DNA of 39,875 bases. Source: Anaerolineae bacterium. GTDB taxonomy: Bacteria > Chloroflexota > Anaerolineae > S016-19. The notes under the pieces were generated by a model. That model was not told where the DNA came from. It searched no databases and saw only the letters and a list, made by a program, of their open reading frames with translations. The stretch spans positions 1 through 39,875 of the forward strand of contig WFSD01000163.1 of NCBI GenBank assembly GCA_015486235.1, given 5' to 3'. Made by a program: the position numbers and the translations under genes. Within the stretch, counting starts at the first letter, position 1. Each line of letters begins with the position of its first letter. Below are positions 32,255 to 39,875 of this stretch, one piece after another.

Positions 32255-32650
32255 TCACCAGACATAACAGACGACTTCGCCGCCGACGCCAGACTTTCTG
32301 GCCTTCCTGTCGGAAAGGACGCCCTCGGGCGTGGACAGGATGGCTATCCCCATGCCACTCAGCACCCACGGGATCTCATCGTGCTTGACGTAAATGCGTC
32401 GGCCAGGCTTGCTTACCCGCTTCAGGTTCGTGATAACGGGCTGCTTCTCCCGGTCGTACCGCAGCACAATGCGCAACTGTGGCTGCGGTTTCTCGTTCGT
32501 TACGTCGTAGTGCTGGATGAAACCCTCTTCTTTTAATATCCTGGCAATGGCCAGCTTCATCTTCGAACTGGGCATCGAAACCCTTCGCTTGCGGGTCATA
32601 GCCGCGTTGCGAATGCGGGTCAACATGTCCGCAATAGGATCCGTCATCAT
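32255..32650 (-). CDS. rpsH: Small ribosomal subunit protein uS8
   Basis: A 131-aa 16S rRNA-binding protein, often the spc-operon repressor. [15 protein letters not shown] at the start and [33 protein letters not shown] at the end. GGAG about 9 nt upstream favours ATG 32650; ATG 32647 and an upstream TTG are alternatives. Confidence 0.97.
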   Translation of the reverse strand: MMTDPIADMLTRIRNAAMTRKRRVSMPSSKMKLAIARILKEEGFIQHYDVTNEKPQPQLRIVLRYDREKQPVITNLKRVSKPGRRIYVKHDEIPWVLSGMGIAILSTPEGVLSDRKARKSGVGGEVVCYVW

Positions 32651-32738
32651 AAGCAATCACTCCACTTTTTTCTGGCTCCGCGGGCGGTATCGGATGGCTC
32701 CAGTTTTATGGCACCCGACCTACCCCGGGCAGGCTCAC

Positions 32739-32921
32739 TTACCAACTGGACTTGGTAACGCCAGCGATCTCGCCTTTCAGCGCCGCCTCACGGAAACAAA
32801 TGCGGCACATGCCAAAGCGCCTGATGTAGCCGCGAGACCTGCCACAAACTTTGCAACGGTTTCGCTCCTGCACCTTGTACTTCCGACGTTTCTCTCGGGC
32901 AATCATACTTTTCTTAGCCAC
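32739..32921 (-). CDS. rpsN: Small ribosomal subunit protein uS14, zinc type
   Basis: A 60-aa short zinc-binding form with ligands C23, C26, C39 and C42 (CKVC...CRIC), ending ITKSSW-like (GVTKSSW). AGGAGG precedes the ATG. Confidence 0.97.
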   Translation of the reverse strand: MAKKSMIAREKRRKYKVQERNRCKVCGRSRGYIRRFGMCRICFREAALKGEIAGVTKSSW

Positions 32922-32924
32922 AGA

Positions 32925-33488
32925 TCAACCTCCTAAGCCTCTCCCGAACGGCATGCCCAGGAACCTGAGCAACTCACGTCCTTCTTCATCACTCTCCGCC
33001 GTGGTCACAATAGTGATCTCCAGGCCACGAGCTTTGTCCACTTTGTCGTAGTCGATCTCCGGGAACGCCAGTTGCTCCGGCAAGCCCAGAGTGTAGTTCC
33101 CGCGGCCGTCGAAAGCATCCGGTGATACCCCCCTGAAATCGCGCTGCCGAGGCAATGCGATATTCATCACCCTGTCCAGGAAATCGTACATCCGGTTCCC
33201 ACGCAGCGTCACCTTGACCCCGATAGGGTTTCCTTCCCGCAACTTGAACGCAGCGATAGACTTCCGTGCCCTGGTGACGATCCCTTTCTGCCCCGTGATG
33301 ACCGCCATGTCATTCAAAGCAGCATCCAGGGCTTTGGAATTCTGCAACGCCTCTCCAAGACCGATGTTAACCACCACTTTGGTGATCCGGGGCACCCGCC
33401 ACACGTTCTTGTAACCGAACTCCTCCATCATCGCGGGGACGACTTCCTCACGATATCTGGCTTTCAATCTCGGTAGCACCTCTGCCAT
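32925..33488 (-). CDS. rplE: Large ribosomal subunit protein uL5
   Basis: A 187-aa 5S rRNA-binding protein. [50 protein letters not shown], and [33 protein letters not shown]. Only 3 bp from rpsN. Confidence 0.98.
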   Translation of the reverse strand: MAEVLPRLKARYREEVVPAMMEEFGYKNVWRVPRITKVVVNIGLGEALQNSKALDAALNDMAVITGQKGIVTRARKSIAAFKLREGNPIGVKVTLRGNRMYDFLDRVMNIALPRQRDFRGVSPDAFDGRGNYTLGLPEQLAFPEIDYDKVDKARGLEITIVTTAESDEEGRELLRFLGMPFGRGLGG

Positions 33489-33503
33489 CAGCTACACCTC
33501 ACC

Positions 33504-33854
33504 TTAACCAATCACTTCGCCGCACTTCTTGCAATAGCGGACTTTGCTGCCATCGGGCATGAAATGGTATCCAACCCTTGTGGGTCTCCCACAATGGGGG
33601 CAGACCAACGCGACTTTAGAAGCAAACATAGACGCTTCCCGCTCGATGATACCCGCCTGGGTGCTCACATTGCCAGTACGGCGCTGATGCTTCTTTATCA
33701 GATTAATTCCGGCGACGACCACACGATCTTTGCTCCGGGCCTTACCCATGTTCTTCGGGTTAGGGCGACCGGGGATCACCTCTTTCACCTCTCCCCGTTT
33801 TCCTTTCTCGTCACCGCTCAAGATCTCTACTGTATCACCCTTGCGAATCCGCAT
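33504..33854 (-). CDS. rplX: Large ribosomal subunit protein uL24 with C-terminal zinc ribbon
   Basis: A 116-aa assembly initiator of the 50S subunit. KOW motif MRIRKGDTVEILSGDEKGKRGEV, then GINLIKKHQRR. The C-terminus adds a CxxC pair (C85/C88 ... C108/C111), a zinc-ribbon extension absent from many uL24 proteins but common in several deep-branching phyla. Confidence 0.96.
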   Translation of the reverse strand: MRIRKGDTVEILSGDEKGKRGEVKEVIPGRPNPKNMGKARSKDRVVVAGINLIKKHQRRTGNVSTQAGIIEREASMFASKVALVCPHCGRPTRVGYHFMPDGSKVRYCKKCGEVIG

Positions 33855-33865
33855 CTGAAAACCTC

Positions 33866-34234
33866 CTATAACACCTCTGGAGCCAGCGAGACGATGCGCA
33901 TGAAGCCTTTCTCCCTGAGCTCTCTGGCCACCGGTCCGAAAATGCGGGTACCTCTCGGGTACTTGTAGTTATCTATGATGACAGCTGCACTATCGTCGAA
34001 CCTGATGTAGGAGCCGTCCCTACGACGATACTTATGGGACGTGCGCACGATCACCGCTCGGACGATATCCCCTTTTTTGACAGCAGAGTTGGGTGCGGCC
34101 TGCTTGACAGTCCCCACCACAACATCCCCAATGTACCCGTACCTCCGGGTACTCCCGCCCATCACGCGGATGACCAGGATCTCCTTTGCGCCAGTGTTAT
34201 CCGCAATTTTCAGCCTGCTCTCCTGCTGAATCAT
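33866..34234 (-). CDS. rplN: Large ribosomal subunit protein uL14
   Basis: A 122-aa intersubunit bridge protein. [37 protein letters not shown] and [29 protein letters not shown] are canonical. Normal length. Confidence 0.98.
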   Translation of the reverse strand: MIQQESRLKIADNTGAKEILVIRVMGGSTRRYGYIGDVVVGTVKQAAPNSAVKKGDIVRAVIVRTSHKYRRRDGSYIRFDDSAAVIIDNYKYPRGTRIFGPVARELREKGFMRIVSLAPEVL

Positions 34235-34246
34235 CTCTTCACTCCC

Positions 34247-34495
34247 TCACTCGCGGGAAAGGGTCTCCACTACCACCCAGCGCTTTTCCTTGCTGAGGGG
34301 GCGGCTTTCGAGGATGCGGACCACATCCCCTTCCCGGCATTTATTTTCTTCGTCGTGTGCTTTGTAGCGTTTGTGGTGACGCACAACCTTGCCGTAAATA
34401 GGATGAGGCTTTGCCCGCACCACTTCCACTACCACGGTCTTGTCCATCTTGGCGCTTACCACGCGGCCCACCAATGTCTTACGCCCGCCCTTCAT
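34247..34495 (-). CDS. rpsQ: Small ribosomal subunit protein uS17
   Basis: An 82-aa early 16S binder. [40 protein letters not shown] and [20 protein letters not shown] are conserved. Overlaps rpmC by 4 bp. Confidence 0.97.
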   Translation of the reverse strand: MKGGRKTLVGRVVSAKMDKTVVVEVVRAKPHPIYGKVVRHHKRYKAHDEENKCREGDVVRILESRPLSKEKRWVVVETLSRE

Positions 34496-34707
34496 CTAGC
34501 CTCCTCCTCTTCCCAGCCAATCAGCTCCATCTCCCGCAGGGTGGTTTTCATCCTCGCGATATCCTTGCGCAGAGATCTGGGACGATTGGAATCCTTGAGC
34601 TGCCCAAAGCTTTTCTGGAAGCGAAGGTTCATCAGCTCCTGGTACGCCTCATCCAGGCGGTGAAGGATCTCCTCCCTCGTCATCTGACGGAGTTCACTCG
34701 CTTTCAT
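34492..34707 (-). CDS. rpmC: Large ribosomal subunit protein uL29
   Basis: A 71-aa helical-hairpin protein at the exit tunnel: [37 protein letters not shown] then the [12 protein letters not shown] helix. Four-base overlaps at both ends couple it to rplP and rpsQ. Confidence 0.97.
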   Translation of the reverse strand: MKASELRQMTREEILHRLDEAYQELMNLRFQKSFGQLKDSNRPRSLRKDIARMKTTLREMELIGWEEEEAR

Positions 34708-35138
34708 TCCTCACCTCCCTCACCCTCCAGTTCAGTTCTGGAGATAAACCGGGTGTGGATAGGGAGCTTGTGCGATGCCAGCCGCATAGCCTCCATAGCT
34801 TGCTCCTCGGTCACGCCGGATATCTCGAAGAGAATCCTACCCGGCTTGACCACTGCAACCCAGTGATCCACGTTCCCCTTGCCACTGCCCATGCGGGTCT
34901 CGGCAGCTTTGGCCGTCACGGGTTTGTCTGGAAAGATACGAATCCAAAGCTTGCCACCGCGACGGACGTACCGGACGATAGCGCGGCGTGCAGCCTCGAT
35001 CTGGCGGCTGGTAATCCAGTAGGGTTCTAGCGCCTGCAGTGCGTATTCGCCAAAAACTATAGTAGAACCCCGATACGCCTTCCCCCTCATCCGCCCGCGA
35101 TGGGCCTTTCGATACTTGACTCTTTTTGGCATCAACAT
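34704..35138 (-). CDS. rplP: Large ribosomal subunit protein uL16
   Basis: A 144-aa protein contacting the A-site region of the peptidyl-transferase centre. Three ATG codons and a TTG compete; AGGAG is 9 nt from ATG 35138, giving [19 protein letters not shown], the normal start. [24 protein letters not shown] is a family block. Confidence 0.97.
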   Translation of the reverse strand: MLMPKRVKYRKAHRGRMRGKAYRGSTIVFGEYALQALEPYWITSRQIEAARRAIVRYVRRGGKLWIRIFPDKPVTAKAAETRMGSGKGNVDHWVAVVKPGRILFEISGVTEEQAMEAMRLASHKLPIHTRFISRTELEGEGGEE

Positions 35139-35168
35139 CGTCATCAACTCCTGATTACCGGCCGCTGG

Positions 35169-35840
35169 TCAGGCATAACTGGAAACATTTTCTGTTTCCT
35201 CGGGCGCTTTTTCCTGGAAGACATCGCCTCTGTATATCCAGACCTTGACCCCGATACGACCGTAAGTTGTAAGCGCTTCTGTCTTCGCGTAATCGATGTC
35301 GGCGCGCAGCGTATGTCTGGGCACCCGGCCATCGCGAGCGGTGACGCTGCGGGCCATCTCCGCGCCAGCCAGACGCCCTGAGCAAGTTACCATAATTCCC
35401 TTTGCCCCACCACGCATGGCACGATCGACTGCTTGCTTCATTGCTCGTCGGTAGGAAACACGGCGTTCCATCTGCTCAGCTATACTCTCAGCAACCAGAT
35501 ACGCGTCCAGCTCGGGCCTCTGAATCTCCTTGGCCTCCACCTTGATCCGCTTTCCGGTGAGTTCAGCCAGTTTATCCCTGAGCTTGTTTACGGTTACACC
35601 TTTCTTCCCGATTACGATTCCGGGCCTGGAAGAATGAATGGTAACCTCTATCCGCGTCGGGTAGCGGTCTATCTCGATGCGAGAGACCCCCGCCCCTTTT
35701 AACTCGTCCCTGATCAGTGCTCGGATCTTCCGATCCTCCTCCAGATTCTTGACGTATTCGGTTCCCTCCGCGTACCAGCGGGAATCCCATGTCCTGATGA
35801 CTCCAATGCGGAAGCCAATAGGATGAACTTTTCGCCCCAA
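35169..35840 (-). CDS. rpsC: Small ribosomal subunit protein uS3
   Basis: A 223-aa mRNA-entry protein with a KH domain ([20 protein letters not shown], about 72-91) and the [23 protein letters not shown] block. Start [13 protein letters not shown]. The C-terminus is short, ending soon after [12 protein letters not shown]. Confidence 0.98.
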   Translation of the reverse strand: MGRKVHPIGFRIGVIRTWDSRWYAEGTEYVKNLEEDRKIRALIRDELKGAGVSRIEIDRYPTRIEVTIHSSRPGIVIGKKGVTVNKLRDKLAELTGKRIKVEAKEIQRPELDAYLVAESIAEQMERRVSYRRAMKQAVDRAMRGGAKGIMVTCSGRLAGAEMARSVTARDGRVPRHTLRADIDYAKTEALTTYGRIGVKVWIYRGDVFQEKAPEETENVSSYA

Positions 35841-35860
35841 AGCATCTCCTCCTTTTCAGC

Positions 35861-36196
35861 TCACAGTCTTTCGTCCAACACCACGGTGATGTGGGAAGAG
35901 CGGCGCAATATCGGCTTGAACCGACCGCGTGCGCCAAACCGACGCCACTTGCGGGTTGGAGCCTCGTCCGCGTATATGCGTTCGATGTACAGGTCCTCCC
36001 GCGACAGTCCGAAATTCTCTTCCGCATTCTTGATAGCGGAGTTAAGCACCTTGGTAATGGGTTTGACGGCGCCCTGAGGCATGAACCGCAACTGTGCCAA
36101 TGCCTCATCCACAGGCAGACCGCGGATCTCGTTTATAACCAGGCGTGCCTTCAAAGGTGAGATGCCCACATACTTGCTCACGGCCCGGACTTCCAT
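35861..36196 (-). CDS. rplV: Large ribosomal subunit protein uL22
   Basis: A 111-aa exit-tunnel protein. AVSKYVGISPLKARLVINEIRGLPVDEAL, then VLNSAIKNAEENFGLSREDL and RARGRFKPILRRSSHITVVL-like tail (GARGRFKPILRRSSHITVVLDERL). Two bases from rpsS. Confidence 0.97.
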   Translation of the reverse strand: MEVRAVSKYVGISPLKARLVINEIRGLPVDEALAQLRFMPQGAVKPITKVLNSAIKNAEENFGLSREDLYIERIYADEAPTRKWRRFGARGRFKPILRRSSHITVVLDERL

Positions 36197-36198
36197 GT

Positions 36199-36471
36199 CT
36201 ACTCCCTCCTCCCTTTGACTATATGGCCTCTGAAGAAGCGGGTTGGCGCGAACTCACCTAGCTTATGGCCGACCATATTCTCGGTGATGTAAACCGGGAT
36301 GTGGCGGCGTCCGTTATGGACAGCGATCGTATGCCCCACCATCTGCGGGAAAATAGTGGAAGCCCGAGACCATGTGCGGATAACTTTCTTGTTTCCGCTA
36401 CGGTTCATCTCTTCAATTTTTCGCAGCAGTTTGGGATCCACGTATGGCCCCTTTTTCAAAGATCGTGACAT
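36199..36471 (-). CDS. rpsS: Small ribosomal subunit protein uS19
   Basis: A 90-aa 30S head protein. [66 protein letters not shown] are canonical. Confidence 0.98.
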   Translation of the reverse strand: MSRSLKKGPYVDPKLLRKIEEMNRSGNKKVIRTWSRASTIFPQMVGHTIAVHNGRRHIPVYITENMVGHKLGEFAPTRFFRGHIVKGRRE

Positions 36472-36485
36472 CGCTATCCTCCTCC

Positions 36486-37322
36486 TTACCGGCTCTTCTT
36501 GCTACGGCGCCGTACGATAAACTTATCTGTGGTCTTGCGCCGCCTGGTCTTGTAACCCAAAGCAGGCTTGCCCCAGGGGGTCTTCGGCCCCGGCATGCCA
36601 ATGGGCGAACGCCCTTCACCGCCGCCATGGGGATGCGAAGCAGGGTCCATGGCAGATCCACGGACCTCCGGCCTGCGACCCAGCCACCGCTTCCGGCCAG
36701 CCTTTCCGAGTTTGATGTTGGCATGGTCCGGGTTGGATACCTGCCCGATGGTAGCCATGCAACGACGATCCACCAGACGCACCTCACCGCTTGGCAGGCG
36801 GATGTGGACGTATGGCCCTTCTTTCGCCAAAAGTTGCGCTGCGGTTCCCGCGGAGCGCACCAACTGCCCTCCCCTGCCAGGATAGAGCTCAATGTTGTGA
36901 ATCATGGTGCCCAACGGGATATTGTCCAATGGCAAGGCATTCCCCGGCTTGATCTCGGCTTCCGGTCCGGACATCAATGTGTCCCCCACGCTTACCTCCA
37001 GCGGGGCCAGGATGTAACGTTTCTCGCCATCGACATACGAGAGGAGAGCTATGCGGGCGCTACGATTAGGATCGTACTCAATGGAAGCGACCCTTGCCGG
37101 GACTCCAACTTTATCACGGCGGAAATCGATGATGCGATAGCGTCGCTTGTGCCCGCTGCCCCGCTGCCGGATAGTGATCCGCCCCTGGTTGTTGTGGCCA
37201 GAGCCTCTCTTCGTCGAAATGAGCAAGGAACGCTCAGGCTCGGCTTTTGTGATCTCCTCGAACGTGGAAACGCTCATCCCACGCCGGCCGGGCGACGTTG
37301 GCTTGTAAACTTTGATTCCCAT
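36486..37322 (-). CDS. rplB: Large ribosomal subunit protein uL2
   Basis: A 278-aa protein needed for subunit joining and peptidyl transfer. N-terminal [18 protein letters not shown], central [17 protein letters not shown], and C-terminal [35 protein letters not shown] with the functionally important His. Normally 5-20 bp from rplW; here 306 bp of repeat separate them. Confidence 0.98.
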   Translation of the reverse strand: MGIKVYKPTSPGRRGMSVSTFEEITKAEPERSLLISTKRGSGHNNQGRITIRQRGSGHKRRYRIIDFRRDKVGVPARVASIEYDPNRSARIALLSYVDGEKRYILAPLEVSVGDTLMSGPEAEIKPGNALPLDNIPLGTMIHNIELYPGRGGQLVRSAGTAAQLLAKEGPYVHIRLPSGEVRLVDRRCMATIGQVSNPDHANIKLGKAGRKRWLGRRPEVRGSAMDPASHPHGGGEGRSPIGMPGPKTPWGKPALGYKTRRRKTTDKFIVRRRSKKSR

Positions 37323-37365
37323 GTCACTTTACTCCGCAAGCTTGATGCCGGCCATCCAGCCGGTC

Positions 37366-37401
37366 GGCGGGCGATACTCGCTTGCTTTTTGGCCGCCCGC
37401 C
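37366..37401. repeat. GC-rich hairpin upstream of rplB
   Basis: GGCGGGCG (37366-37373) pairs with CGCCCGCC (37394-37401) around a 20-base loop with a T5 run. It lies between the rplB start and the tandem array. On the minus strand this is a strong mRNA hairpin about 45 nt before the rplB ATG. Confidence 0.5.
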
Positions 37402-37410
37402 CCTGCAACC

Positions 37411-37633
37411 ACGAATATTGCAACCACGAATTACACGAATTACACGAATTGCACAAAGCTACACGAGTTACACGAAACTGCACGAATTGCACAAAACTGC
37501 ACGAACTACACAGAGCTACACAAATTGCACAACGCTGCACGAATTGCACAAAGCTACACGAACTGCACAGAGCTACACGAACTGCACAGAGCCACACGAA
37601 TTGCACAAAGCTACACAAATTACGCAAATTACA
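37411..37633. repeat. Degenerate tandem array, 19-bp period (rplB|rplW)
   Basis: A run of alternating 9- and 10-base words, CACGAATTG + CACAAAGCTA and variants (CACGAACTG + CACAGAGCTA), repeated about eleven times. The beginning and end are simpler 9-mers (CACGAATTA). The last units include the final Val codon and TAA stop of rplW. Open frames through it (on the plus strand reading NCTKLHELH-type strings) are by-products of the period. It is not CRISPR: units are contiguous with no unique spacers. Confidence 0.9.
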
Positions 37634-37919
37634 CGCCTTCGAATATGGTGATGGACTCATCAGGTTCCAGGGTTATGATCGCTTTCTTCCACCCCGGCTT
37701 CCGCACGGATATCCGCCTCCCATATCGCTTTCGCTTGGAAGGCATGTTGATGACCCGCACATCCACCACATGGACCTCGAAAACTTTCTCTATGGCTTCC
37801 TTCACCATCCTCTTGTTAGCACGCTTGTCAACCTCGAAGACATATTGGTTGTACTCGTCCTGCAGGTGGTCTGCCTTTTCGCCCATTATGGGCCTTTTCA
37901 GGACTTCGTAAACATTCAT
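37629..37919 (-). CDS. rplW: Large ribosomal subunit protein uL23
   Basis: A 96-aa exit-site protein that docks trigger factor and SRP. MNVYEVLKRPIMGEKADHLQDEYNQYVFEVDKRANKRMVKEAIEKVFEVHVVDVRVINMPSK is typical; GGGAGGG lies before ATG 37919. Sixteen upstream open codons overlap rplD and are ignored. The stop codon lies inside the tandem array, so the original last residues may have been replaced. Confidence 0.97.
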   Translation of the reverse strand: MNVYEVLKRPIMGEKADHLQDEYNQYVFEVDKRANKRMVKEAIEKVFEVHVVDVRVINMPSKRKRYGRRISVRKPGWKKAIITLEPDESITIFEGV

Positions 37920-37932
37920 TCTGGCTCCCTCC

Positions 37933-38562
37933 CTACCCCAGGACATCCGTGATTGCCTCGAGGGCATCCAGCGGGATGATCAAAGTGTCGAACTCGAGGA
38001 TATCCCGGACGTTCAGGTATTTTGCGTGCAGGGTCTCGACACCGGGAAGGTTACGCGCCGCCCGATAGACATTCTCGTACGATGCCCTCCCCCCATTGAT
38101 CAACACCAGTGCGCTCCCTTCCACATTCAAGCCGTAGAGGAGAGCGGCCATCTCCCTGGTTTTCGGGGGCACCCGACTCACATCGTCCAGCAAGACAATC
38201 TGCCCTTCTTCGGCTTTCACGGTAAGGGCCGAGCGGAGTGCCAAATGGCGCATCTTCTTCGGCATATCCTTCCTGTACGACCGTGGCTGCGGGCCGAAAA
38301 CTGTGCCGCCGCCCTTCCATTGGGGCGCCCTGATAGACCCCTGGCGGGCCCGACCTGTACCTTTTTGCCGCCACGGTTTCCTGCCTCCGCCTCTGACTTC
38401 GCTTCTACCTTTCGTCTTGTGAGTGCCCAGACGGGCATTGGCAAGCTGTCGGACCAGTGCCTGGTGCATCACAGCCTCGTTCACCGGCGCGCTGAATATG
38501 CTCTCCGGGAGATCGGCTTCGCCGACTTTCTCGCCATCAATGTTGAAAACTGGCATTTGCAT
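37933..38562 (-). CDS. rplD: Large ribosomal subunit protein uL4
   Basis: A 209-aa protein whose loop lines the exit tunnel. [19 protein letters not shown], then the tunnel loop [49 protein letters not shown] about 10 nt upstream favours ATG 38562; a GTG three codons earlier is possible. Confidence 0.97.
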   Translation of the reverse strand: MQMPVFNIDGEKVGEADLPESIFSAPVNEAVMHQALVRQLANARLGTHKTKGRSEVRGGGRKPWRQKGTGRARQGSIRAPQWKGGGTVFGPQPRSYRKDMPKKMRHLALRSALTVKAEEGQIVLLDDVSRVPPKTREMAALLYGLNVEGSALVLINGGRASYENVYRAARNLPGVETLHAKYLNVRDILEFDTLIIPLDALEAITDVLG

Positions 38563-38575
38563 CTTCACCACTCTC

Positions 38576-39214
38576 CTACCCTTGCTTCCGAGCTCCCCGG
38601 ATGATCAACAAGCCGTTCCTCGAACCAGGCACGGCACCTTTCACCGCCAGGACGCCTTTCTCGGCGTCGACTTTCACCACCTGCAGGTTCTGCACTGTAA
38701 CGCGTGCGCTTCCCATGTGTCCAGCCATGCGGGTCCCTTTGTAAACCCGGCCCGGCGTGGTACCAGATCCAATGGAACCAGGAGCACGCCAACGGTCGGA
38801 CTGCCCGTGAGTCTTAGGCCCACCGCTAAAACCATGCCGCCTGACGCCACCCTGAAACCCTCGGCCCTTGGAAGTGCCGGAGACATCAACCCGCTCGCCT
38901 TCCTTGAAGATATCCACGGTAATCTGCTGACCGATCTCGAAACTATCGCTCTCAGAATCGCTCAGGCGGAACTCTCGCAGCACTTTCAAAGGAGGCAAAC
39001 CATTTTTCCTCAACCGTATCAGGGCAGGGCGGGTCAGTTTCCATTCCGGGACCTCCTGGAAGCCAAGCTGCACCGCCGCATAACCATCCACACCAGGTTT
39101 GCGCACTTGCGTAACATAGCAAGGCCCAGCCTGAATTATGGTCACGGGGACAACTTCCCCGTTGTCCAGTATCAGCTGGGTCATACCAAGCTTCCTGCCT
39201 AGAATTCCTTTCAT
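38576..39214 (-). CDS. rplC: Large ribosomal subunit protein uL3
   Basis: A 212-aa early assembly protein. MKGILGRKLGMTQLILDNGEVVPVTIIQAGP and the W-finger GGVRRHGFSGGPKTHGQSDRWRAPGSIGSGTTPGRVYKGTRMAGHMG. AAGGAGG 5 nt upstream fits the second of two adjacent ATGs. Confidence 0.98.
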   Translation of the reverse strand: MKGILGRKLGMTQLILDNGEVVPVTIIQAGPCYVTQVRKPGVDGYAAVQLGFQEVPEWKLTRPALIRLRKNGLPPLKVLREFRLSDSESDSFEIGQQITVDIFKEGERVDVSGTSKGRGFQGGVRRHGFSGGPKTHGQSDRWRAPGSIGSGTTPGRVYKGTRMAGHMGSARVTVQNLQVVKVDAEKGVLAVKGAVPGSRNGLLIIRGARKQG

Positions 39215-39302
39215 CATTCCTCCTTGGGGGACTGTCGGCCTAGGCCTACCGCATCATCCCTCAGGCGCTTCCGCACCTGTTGCTATGTGATCTCCCAGTC
39301 CC

Positions 39303-39614
39303 TTAGAGTTTGATTTCGATATCCACACCAGCTGGGAGATTAAGCTCCATCAACCTCTCGATGGTCTTCGAGGACGGCTCCCGGACCTCGATGAGACGCT
39401 TGTGAGTCCTGATCTCGAATTGCTCCCGCGAGTCCTTGTCGATGAAAGGCGATCGAGTAACCGTAAATTTCTCGATCCTGGTCGGCAGGGGTACAGGCCC
39501 AACCACTGAAGCGCCCGTTTCCTCGGCCGTCTGCACGATATCCCGCACCGACTTGTCCAGCACCCGATGATCAAAAGCCTTGAGCTTTATCCGAATGCGC
39601 TGCTGTCTGACCAT
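39303..39614 (-). CDS. rpsJ: Small ribosomal subunit protein uS10
   Basis: A 103-aa 30S head protein that also works as NusE in antitermination. [40 protein letters not shown] and [15 protein letters not shown] are standard. First gene of the S10 cluster, about 70 bp after tuf. Confidence 0.98.
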   Translation of the reverse strand: MVRQQRIRIKLKAFDHRVLDKSVRDIVQTAEETGASVVGPVPLPTRIEKFTVTRSPFIDKDSREQFEIRTHKRLIEVREPSSKTIERLMELNLPAGVDIEIKL

Positions 39615-39687
39615 GTTCTCCCTCTTTCGGTATCATCCGGGGCCCCAGAGACCATCGAGCCACAGGACCCCCTCGGAAGTTTCACCA

Positions 39688-39875
39688 TCACTCGATGATT
39701 TTGGTGATGACGCCTGCGCCAACTGTGTGTCCACCCTCACGAATTGCAAAACGCTGCCCTTCTTCCAATGCCACCGGCGCTATCAGCTTCACTTTCAGAT
39801 TCACATTGTCACCAGGCATCACCATCTCCACTCCCTCAGGCAACAATATCTCCCCAGTCACATCCATCGTCCGTA
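39688..39875 (-). CDS. tuf: Elongation factor Tu, C-terminal fragment
   Basis: The gene enters from the right edge; the last 61-62 codons are present. The peptide [24 protein letters not shown], then [24 protein letters not shown], is the EF-Tu domain 3 end. It delivers aminoacyl-tRNA to the ribosome. Its position directly before rpsJ links the str and S10 operons. Confidence 0.97.
   Translation of the reverse strand, partial: RTMDVTGEILLPEGVEMVMPGDNVNLKVKLIAPVALEEGQRFAIREGGHTVGAGVITKIIE

Noticed and set aside
37411-37633. Possible CRISPR array
   Set aside because: The units are contiguous 9/10-base words with gradual drift and no unique spacers; no cas genes are present.
36444-37952. 502-codon plus-strand frame across rplB and the tandem array
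   Set aside because: It reads antisense through rplB, then through the 19-bp array giving NCTKLHELH-type repeats; the openness is a by-product of the array lacking stops.

Overview
This is a bacterial chromosomal window, moderately GC-rich by eye. It is dominated by the str/S10-spc-alpha ribosomal protein super-operon, read on the minus strand from the 3' end of tuf (right edge) down to rpsI (about 21.6 kb). A lineage call is uncertain. The order tuf-rpsJ ... secY-adk-map-rpmJ-rpsM-rpsK-rpsD-rpoA-rplQ-truA-rplM-rpsI, zinc-ribbon forms of uS4, uS14, uL24 and bL36, an RsmD with APPQY in place of DPPY, and many palindromic intergenic repeats best fit Chloroflexota or a neighbouring deep phylum. 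That is inference, not proof.

Layout. 1-7.7 kb: the 3' end of a MscS-type channel, a membrane-anchored clan-A glycoside hydrolase (+), valS (-) with a consensus sigma70-type promoter, then a divergent glycan pair (+), a DUF1972/GT4 glycosyltransferase overlapping a polyprenyl-phosphate sugar phosphotransferase. 7.7-12.9 kb (-): rsmD, a lipoprotein with two SPNxDG Ig-like modules, two GT2 glycosyltransferases, and a translationally coupled sirtuin-radC pair. 13.3-18.7 kb (-): a probable molybdenum/selenium hydroxylase accessory and nucleobase-catabolism operon, namely ssnA-like aminohydrolase, an unrecognised 99-aa protein, two tandem dihydroorotate/dihydropyrimidine dehydrogenase-like flavoproteins (one with a 2x[4Fe-4S] tail) and a YqeC-MocA fusion. 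The hydroxylase itself is not in the window. 18.9-21.1 kb (-): a metal-dependent cyclase/formamidase, a COG3375-like GNAT acetyltransferase and a MogA/MoaB molybdopterin adenylyltransferase. 21.6-39.9 kb (-): the ribosomal super-operon.

The least expected feature is a set of non-coding palindromic elements at cistron junctions inside the ribosomal operon. One roughly 120-130 bp family ends in TCACCGCAGAG / CTCGGCGGTGA and lies at rpsI 3', rpsD|rpsK, rpsK|rpsM, rpmJ|map and, interrupted by a second repeat, rplR|rplF. A 19-bp-periodic tandem array fills rplB|rplW and includes the rplW stop codon. The rpmJ|map copy occupies the place where infA normally lies, and no infA is visible. No transposase, CRISPR array, prophage or tRNA gene was recognised. 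I did not see a clear-cut new defence or signalling system. The strongest candidates for follow-up are the Mo/Se accessory operon and the operon-invading repeats.
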